Below, in pieces: positions 1 through 7,500 of a stretch of 10,504 nucleotides of DNA. Position numbers and translations under genes: made by a program. Where the stretch lies: positions 14,941-25,444 of the forward strand of contig BDDC01001164.1 of NCBI GenBank assembly GCA_001662425.1, in the 5' to 3' direction. How positions within the stretch are numbered: the first letter of the stretch is position 1; each line of letters opens with the position of its first letter. The notes beneath the pieces are model-generated. The model did not search any database, was not told where the DNA came from, and saw only the letters and a program-made list of their open reading frames with translations. Source of the DNA: Chlamydomonas sphaeroides (lineage: Eukaryota; Chlorophyta; Chlorophyceae; Chlamydomonadales; Chlamydomonadaceae).

Positions 1-412
1 GGCAGGCAATGCATGGAGGGTTGGATCGGTTGGTGCCGCGCGTGCGTTGCGTGCTGTGCTGTGCTGCGTTGCGTCATACTGCATGTGTGTGTTGCGCTGT
101 ATTCGCTCGGCTGAGCGCGACGGACGCGGCCGAGCGTTCCTGACTGCCGGCTGGCAACGCCGGCAAGAGACGTGAGCCGCGGCTGTTGCTGGGCTCGCTG
201 TTGAACACACTGAGACCAGTGCCACCGGCCAACGGGCCCATGGGCCTCTCATGCGGTGGCTGCGGCTGCCGGGCCTGCGAAGCTACCCGACCTTTTTACG
301 TAGAAAGGCTACATGACGGCGTCATGACACAACGCAGCCTTGTCACAGTACCGTGCGGGTGGTGCGGGGAGTTGACGAGTGTTCGTGTGTTTCGATAGAC
401 GCGTGCTAGATG
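1..412. other. Upstream non-coding stretch, no supported gene
   Basis: I see no coding exon here. The longest open stretches are short, lack the strong G/C third-position bias seen in the genes of this window, and have no convincing splice sites. Neither TGTAA nor its complement TTACA was found by eye in bases 1-1382, so there is no clear gene end either. The stretch may be spacer or the distal part of the promoter region of gene A. Confidence 0.5.
42..73. repeat. Low-complexity TG/GC-rich tract
   Basis: Short imperfect iterations of TGCG and TGCTG run through this tract, and a TG run (GTGTGTGT) follows at about 84-92. It is simple sequence, with no sign of coding. Confidence 0.5.
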
Positions 413-727
413 AGGCATACGGCAGGATCAGTGGGGCCAAGTCGCGTGGCGGAGCTCTCCACCGCCAGTGGAGAGCACCCAACTTCCAGATACTAGTGTG
501 TTAGGCAACGCGCCTGGCAACTGATTTCTTGTCGCGTCTTCATGTTTCTTGAGCGCTTCTCCACGATCATACCACTCAGGGGCTCCGCCTAAGACGCATG
601 CTAGCCTAGCAGCGTAGGGAGATGGCCAGCAGACTGTTGTCGATCCCCCGTTCTCGTTTGCTCTCCATCCATTTGGGGTGGAGCGCTTTGCCACGCGGCT
701 CGACCCCACTGATCCTGCCGTACGCCT
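413..727. mobile_element. Fold-back (MITE-like) element with long inverted arms
   Basis: The left arm (413-463) and the reverse complement of the right arm (677-727) align at about 44 of 51 positions. They share a core reading TACGGCAGGATCAGTGGGG. Past a small gap the similarity continues inwards to a shared GGAGAGCA. The interior (about 480-655) is less GC-rich and has no open frame resembling a transposase. Long terminal inverted arms around a short non-coding centre fit a miniature inverted-repeat element or a fold-back remnant. I could not find a convincing target-site duplication, so the exact ends are approximate and the mobile origin is inference. Confidence 0.55.
454..476. repeat. Perfect 9-bp hairpin inside the fold-back element
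   Basis: GCTCTCCAC and GTGGAGAGC are exact inverted copies around a 5-base loop (CGCCA). The hairpin lies at the inner edge of the left arm. The right arm carries a diverged version (CTCTCCATCC ... GGGGTGGAG, about 661-683), so it is an original part of the element. Confidence 0.6.
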
Positions 728-1382
728 CCCTCTGCTGATTCTGTACTGTGTCGTGACAGCGGTACCACGCCACCCCCCAGCGTCAATTACTTCAAGGCAT
801 GCGTGAGCCGTACACTGTGAGCCGCATGAGCTGCATGTCGCGCTTATTGCCGGCACTCATTCCCATCTGGCCCTTCTGCATCTGCTGTAGACCCTCCTAC
901 ATTTGCTGCCCCTCCTGCACGTCACGGTTGCCAGTCGGGAGCTACCTGACTCTCACGGGGACAAAGCAGCACGATCTTGCGTTGAGAAGGGTCCACAGCT
1001 CCGCACATCCGAGATCATCCATACGACTGGCAGCGTCATTACTAACAGTGATAGGCGGTGGGGATCTGCTGCGCAGCCGGACGGGTGACATGGTCGTGAT
1101 ATGTAGTATAATAATAGTCCGTGGCAGCGGCACTCAGCTTCAAGAGAAACTCATCTCTGGCATCAAAAGTGTCAACGCAAAGCCACCTGGATCTCGCCTG
1201 GGCTCGCGAGCGCCGTGTCGCAAAGTGCCGCGCCGCCTGGGGGGCGAGGGCCGGGGGGGCAGAGGGGGAAGCCTGGAAGGATGTCCGATTTGCAGGCGAT
1301 GGAAATGCATGTCGGAAACCTGCGAGCCTGTGGTCACTGCCACCAGCGCAGTCATACAGCGACGCCATAGTGGAGAAGACCC
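728..1382 (+). promoter_or_regulatory. Probable promoter and 5' leader region of gene A
   Basis: This 655-base stretch lies directly upstream of the start codon at 1383 and contains no exon I can support. Several open frames cross it, but their codon use is unlike gene A. It probably holds the transcription start and the 5' UTR. The start site itself cannot be placed from sequence, and a 5' UTR intron cannot be excluded. Confidence 0.35.
1099..1117 (+). promoter_or_regulatory. AT-rich patch, possible TATA-like element
   Basis: ATATGTAGTATAATAATAG stands out as an AT island in GC-rich DNA, about 270 bases before the start codon of gene A. If it acts as a TATA-like element, transcription would begin near 1130-1145 and the leader would be about 240 bases. 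This rests on composition only. Confidence 0.3.
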
Positions 1383-1511
1383 ATGGCGCCTGGAAAGAAA
1401 GCGCGCAAGAATGCTCGACGCCGCGACGCCAAGGACGAGGCCCTGGACGCAGGGAGCAATTTGATAGAGATGCTCAAGTCGATGGAGCCGTCGCTGAGGG
1501 TGGAGGAACAC
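1383..1511 (+). CDS. Gene A exon 1 (residues 1-43)
   Basis: The exon begins MAPGKKARKNARRR, a strongly basic N-terminus that could be a nuclear or nucleolar targeting signal, and continues into a helix (SNLIEMLKSMEPSLRV). The 129 bases end in phase 0 at a good donor, CAC|GTGAGC. Confidence 0.8.
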
Positions 1512-4500
1512 GTGAGCCAGCCAAGCTGCTCCCAAAGTCCGAAAGCAGCCGACTGCTTATCGCAGCACGCGCAGCAAAGCTTACATTCCACAAAGGCTCC
1601 ACCCGTCATGTCTTTACGGTGTGCGTGTCTGAAGCACCAACCCCGCTATGCACTCCCGTTTCCCCGCAGCGCAACATGGACGAAGCCATCATTGCTTGCC
1701 CTTACTATTACTACCTCGAGGTGCGCCTCGTGCACACGCTGCTGCATAAATTGCAACATGTAATTCTTCACGCCAGCGCGTGCACCGCTGCGTGCCAAAA
1801 CCCGCAGCCAGCCCCGCGCCCAAACCCAACCGCCGACACCCCTCCGCACCCCTCCCCCAACGCCCAAACCTGCGACTCCACGCCCCACAGAAGCTGCTGC
1901 TGCGATGCTGCTTCAACGAGGCACAGGCTGCCTTGGCACGGCCCGGCGCCGCCTGTGTGACAGACCTGCAGCGCCGCACGCACTGGCTGCTGACCATGGC
2001 AGAGGCCATATGCGCGGGCGACACGGGCTGGTGCGGTTTGGCACAGCGTCCTCGTGGATGCAACTAGCGATACACATGCGCTTGTAGAACGCGTACGTCG
2101 AGTGCGACACGCGGGCTGCTGCGCTTGTGTACAGTACACGCCGTGTCACATCCCCACGCATGCGCTTGCATACGTGAGGGCGCGTAGCTATTGCGCCGCA
2201 ACCCGCAGTGCAGCGCCGCCAGCACGCCCCAATCGCACCCGGGTAACGCCCGTCCGCGGCCGGGCCCTGCCCCCGGCCCCTCCCTCCCTCGGCGGCCCCA
2301 GGTCGGACCGCTGCAGCGACGTGCTGCGGGCGCTGCACCGGGCCGAGGCGCGCGCGGATGGGCACGGGCCCGTGTACATGGCCGCCAGCACGGAGCTGGA
2401 GGAGGGCGACAGCGGGTTCACGATAAACAGGTAGCACTGCACACCTGGGGTGGTGGCCGTGGCGATGGTCGCAGTGCGCATGGGCCGTACCGCACACGGG
2501 CTGCTCGCTCGTCGTCCGTTCGGCCCGTACGGCCTGTACGGCCCGTACAGCCCGTATGGCGGGCGGGGTGCGGCGCTTGGGCTCCACCAGGCGGAGCCGC
2601 CCGCATGCGGCCCTCACCGTAGGCTTGCCGCCATTCGGCTCGCAGTGCTGCTGTCCCGCCGCCGAGGCGCTGCTCGCTCCCCCTCGCCCGGCCCCGCCCC
2701 CTCCCGCCCCTCCGGCCCCCAGCACGGCCGAGGTGTGGACCGAGCTGCTGGGCTATGGACTGGTGGGCAAGCGCAAGGGCTTTTTCTGCGCCCGCAAGGT
2801 GCGGCCGAGGGGCTGGGGGGCTGGGGGGGGCGTGGAGGGCTGGGGGGCGGGGGGGCGTGGAGGGCTGGGGGGCGAGGGGGCGTGGAGGGCTGGGGGGCTG
2901 GGGGGCTGGGGGGCTGGGGGGCTTGGGCCGCTAATGCCCAGATGCCCATCAGCGCCCAGCTCCCGGACCGGGCGGCGCGCCGCGCCAACAGCTCGCCGCG
3001 TGCCGTATCCGCCCACCATCCCACCCGGTGCCTGTGCCTTGCCGCTGCGCAGGAGACGCGCTGGCCGGCGCTGGAGGCGGCGGAGGACGAGGAGGACGAG
3101 GAGGTGGAGCAGGTGGGGGCCGGGGCCCAAGCCCGTAGAGATTTCATTGCCCGAGATGTTGAGCCCGTCGAGGCATTCCCAGCGGGCGAGGTCGCGTGCC
3201 TCTGCACGCCCGTGTTCTGTTGTGTCGCAACGTGAATCTGCAGTGCCGCGAAGAGGTTGGGCGCGCGGGGCTATGACTGCAAACCGTCGAGGCCTTCAAA
3301 GCCCACCATCGAAGCTGCCTATGTCAAGATGGCCATACGGAGTTGCCAACCTGCCTAGGTGACATTTGCAGCTACCTTGCAACCCCACTCTCGCCCCCCC
3401 CCCAGGAGGCGCTGGCGGAGCAGCTGCGGTACCAGGTACGGCGTACGACAGCACGGCGGCGGTTTAGCCGGAATCCCAACCAAGCTGCACAAGGCGGGGT
3501 GTGTTCGCAAGTAGCGGGCGAGCAGGTCGTCCCCAACCTGGATGCTGACTGGAACCAGCCCTCGCATCATTGATCGACGCTGTCGGTGCGCGACTGCGTG
3601 ATATCAATAGGTGTAGTCAGACACTCCGACAAAGGTACGCGGCCTGACTGGGACCGCATCCCCATGCCGGCACCCAACAGGGCGGCCTGGAGCAGGCCGC
3701 GGCGGCGGCGGCCCGGGAGGCGCAGGCCGCGGCGGAGGCGCGGCGCGAGGCAGACAAGGCGAGAGCGGCTGGGGCGCTGGGGCTGGGGGCCGGTTTGACC
3801 CAATGTGTGCGCCGCAGCCAGCAGTCCAACCACCAGCGGCCGGCCCCTCGGGGGGCGGCTGCCTGCGGCACGTAGGGTGTGTGCAACGGCTGCGGCAGCT
3901 GTGCGGGCGGTCTGTGCGTTTGGCTGGTTGGGTGGTGCGTGAGGTGGTGCTTACCGGTACATGCCACGCTTTCGAAACGCGACCGCAGCTCGCGGCGCGC
4001 CGCGCCGCGGCGCTGCAACGAGGCCACGCGGGCGGCAGCGGCGCCGCCGGTGGCGCGGAAATCGAGGAGGGCGACGAGACGGAAGAGGAGGAGGATGAGC
4101 TGGACGAGGAGGGCTCGGATCAGGCAGAGGAGGAGGACGGCGAGGAGGCGGCGGCGATGTGGGTCGGGGAGGGCCCGGGGCGGCCGTCCTTGCTGCTTTC
4201 CTAGGGCCCCTCACCTGATGTCGCCGGCCCCATCCGTCCCTACCGCACACCCCGCCACAGGGAGCAGGCGCGCCGCGCCAGCGCCGCCGCCTACCGGGCG
4301 GAGCAGGTACGGCAGGTCGCTCCATAGGTCCTCCTACGGCATGATCCCGTACGGCGGCTGTGTCACGCGGCCACTGAAGCCCGCGTGGCGTGTCGCCTGC
4401 GATCGGCCGCGGCCGGCAGCCGCTCCCCTCCCGCCGCCGGGTGCTCTTAAAGCGCTGCCTATACCCCGCACCTGTGCCGTGCGCTGCCCCCCGCAGGAGG

Positions 4501-7500
4501 CCCGGCGCAAGGCCGAGGCGGCCGCTCAGGCGGCTCTGCAGCGGGGCGACGTGTACGCAGCCATGGCGGCGGGTGGGTAGCTCGGCTGCGTCGGCATCAA
4601 CACAGGGCCGCATGCCAGGGGCTAGGGAGGCCGGGTGGCTGCCGGCCAACATCACGCGGCCCACGACGCACCACGCACGTGCCGCCGCTGGTTGGCTGTC
4701 GGGGCATGCGGCTGGTACGGCGGGTGTTGCTGCCGCTCATCCGACTGCACATGGGGACGACAGCACGAGAATAAGTACTTGGTGAAGTGCGTTGTTAGAT
4801 GCTGGTGCTTGCTGCTGCTGCCAACCCCGCTGCAGACATGGAGCTGCATGAGCTGGAGCAGAAAGACGACGGCTGGCAGCAGGCGGGCCGGCGCGGCCAG
4901 GGGCGGGCGCAGTGCCAGGCGCCTGCGGGGCCGCAGCAGCAGCAGGGGCAGCAGGGGCAGCAGCAGGCGCCGCGACAGGGACCTGGCACGGGCTCTGGCA
5001 CGGCGCACGGCGGCCGGCAGCCGCCGCAGCAGTCACCGCCGCCGCCGCAGCAGCAGCAGCAGCAGCGGCCGGCGCAGCAGCAGCAGCGGCCGGCGCAGCA
5101 GCAGCAGCGGCCGGCGCAGCAGCAGCAGCCGCGGTCGGCACCGGTGGACGAGAAGAGGGCATCGCTGGGCGCGCCCGCTGGCTGGTCGCCGCAGTTTGCG
5201 CCCGACTCGGCGGAGGCGCGCGAGGCGGAGCGCGCGGCGCTGCTGGCGGCGCGGCGGCGCGAGCTGTCGGCTGCCGCCCACAGAGCGCGGTACGACCTGG
5301 AGCAGATCATCCACCGGTGGGTACGACACGGTACGGTATCGACCAGCCGCAGACTGAGGGCATGCGGTTGGGCGGTCAGCTCTTGCCTCGTCAGGTGCTG
5401 GGTTAAGCGGCACGGCCTGTTGGTCTGAGCTGGTCGCTGCCGTGTCCACCCTCTGGCATCTCAACAGCCGTACCGAACGCCGCGTCTCGCACACCGCCTG
5501 CTCACTCCCTGTGCGCTCGCAGGCACAACCCCAGCGCCCAGACGGCGGCGCGCGTCAAGTTCCGTGACGTGGTCCGCGTAGACCGCGACCTTACGCTGTA
5601 CGACAAGGTGGTCGCGACTCGCATGTACGGTACGTGCTGCCGTACGGGTGTCACGGGCGATGTCGTACGGGTGCGGCGCGGTCACTGGCATGTGGGTCGC
5701 CACGGGGGCCCCAGGTTGCTGTCGCTGGCGTGTGCGCCCGTCGCCAAGCTGCCCGATGGCGGCCTTCTCCATTGGCCCTCGCGGCCGCGCCCACCACAGC
5801 CTGGGCCCCGTCCCCCTGCCCCGCAGGCTCGCTCTCCCGGCACGTCCACTCGCAGGGCGGTGAGTGGGGCCCTGGGCGGCGCTTGGGGTTGGCTGGCCCT
5901 GGGGTGAGCTGGCCTGCGGGTTGGTACGGGGGCGGCTTGGTGCGCCTTGCGTACGCTGCCCTTCACGCAACGGGCGCACACATACACGAACTCCCTGCTT
6001 CATTCACGACAGGCGGTAATGGGTGGGGTTTTTGCAGCTTTGGGCCCGAGCTTCTGGCTCGGTTCGCGAATGACTAGTTCGCTCACCCCCTCGGTACATC
6101 CTGCTTCATACGCACGACCGACGCGTCACCAACCCAGGGCGTGCCGCGCGGGTTGCGCTTACTGTATGTATCGTATTTCTGAACACACGATTAGGTGTCG
6201 CGTGTTACCCCTTCTCCTTCCCCCTCGTCTCTCCCTGCAACCATCACCAGCACCACCAGCAATGAGGTGATCAACCTGGAGATGCAGCTGGTGGAGTGGA
6301 CGGCGGGCTGGATCCAGGTGCGCGCGTACGTGGGCTGCGTGGCGTGTTGATGCAGAGCCCTGGCGGAGACGCATGTCGTGTCTGCGCCTTGGCGAGCCAG
6401 CGCTCGGGTCGTGCATCGACGACTACTCGATCGTCGACGGCTGCACTTGACACCGTAGACGCAATCGACCATATCGACCAAGATGCGAGGCTGCATGGCG
6501 ACCACGCCCGTGGCTGGCATTGTTTCGTGACGCTACGTGCGTGTGGTCTTTCTGTCTGCCCCCCTAGGACCACCTGTCCTGGGTGCGGTACGGCTTCGAC
6601 GAGGAGGAACGGGCGCGCCGCGAGGCCACGCGCCGGTGAGGGGCGGCCGGGCCCAAGCGCAGGCCTCGGAAGCTGCACCGGGGCTGGGGTTGACCGGGCG
6701 TCCGTTGCGGAGGCCACAGGGCCGCAGGCCTGGGGTCGCCCTGGCTGAGGCGGTCTCGGGCCGCTCTTCGCCGCTGCCCCCCCTCCCTCCCTCACGCAGG
6801 CTGGTGGTGGCCGCCTCTGCCATACTGCGCATGCTGGTCATGGTGGGCCCATGCAGCCGCAGCTGGGTGCGGCTGCAGCTGCAGTTCCAGGAGCCCGCCA
6901 CGGTGCGTGCGGCGGCCGTGCTACTGGGTCACCCCATGCATCCCATCATGCAGCAAGTGTGTCATGTGGCATGTCAGAGTGGGTTGAGCGCCCGAGTCCG
7001 CATCCAGCGCAGTGCTGCAGTCGGTGATCAGTCGACACAGCCTGGCGTGTGGGCATCGACGGCACGGGCGCTGCTGATGACATAGGATCGCCACGTACGG
7101 CGCTGTGCCGCCCTCACCCCGGCAGTGCAAGGAGGAGCCCGGCGGCGAGAGGCGGCTGCTGGAGCGCAGCATCCAACAGATGGTGGAGGCGGGCGTGGTG
7201 CGGCTTACGCTGAGCGGCCGCCAGCAGGCCAGGCAGCACGGCCACGCGCCGCGCGGCGGCGTGGGCCGCGGCGGACGTGGCGGCGATGAGGCGGCCGAGG
7301 AGGGCAGCGTGCTGTACCTGTGCCTGCGCGAGGAGGAGGTGGGTTGGTGGCGCTGCCGTGCCGGTCAGCGCCAGCAGCTCTCCTTAGCCGTTCTCCTTAG
7401 CCTCCCCGGTGCCACACATGCCCATGCGCGAGGAGCAGGTGTGTTGGTCGCGGTGCACTTGGGCGTCAGGCCGGGGCCAAGCGCCACAACCGCACATCAC

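Noticed and set aside
186..398. Small open frame on the plus strand rich in Cys and Gly
   Set aside because: It starts at a non-ATG codon, lacks the G/C third-position bias of the real exons and has no splice or poly(A) support.
428..856. 142-codon open frame on the minus strand
   Set aside because: It runs through the fold-back element and its inverted arms. The translation has no recognisable domain and its codon use is unlike genes A and B.
799..1464. 221-codon open frame on the plus strand overlapping the start of gene A
   Set aside because: It overlaps exon 1 of gene A in another frame. Exon 1 has the better start context and codon bias, and it connects by phase to seventeen further exons.
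2614..3207. Long Pro/Ala/Ser-rich open frames on the minus strand
   Set aside because: They are antisense to the G-rich minisatellite and to exons 5 and 6 of gene A. Repeats of G-rich DNA give long Pro-rich frames without being genes.
4912..5406. Poly-Ala frame (+) and poly-Ala, poly-Cys and poly-Leu frames (-) over the CAG repeat
   Set aside because: These are other-frame readings of the QQQQRPA coding repeat in exon 12. Only the Gln frame joins neighbouring exons in phase.
4799..5428. Independent gene starting at ATG 4799 and reading through exon 12
   Set aside because: The first 12 codons lie in intron 11, upstream of a clear acceptor at 4835, and the segment past 5316 reads into an intron. 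The phases of exons 11-13 fit better.
6046..6062. Hairpin CCGAGC-TTCTG-GCTCGG followed by GGTTCGCGAAT, considered as part of a tRNA
   Set aside because: Neither a full cloverleaf nor proper A- and B-box sequences can be formed around it. It is probably just a small hairpin in intron 13.
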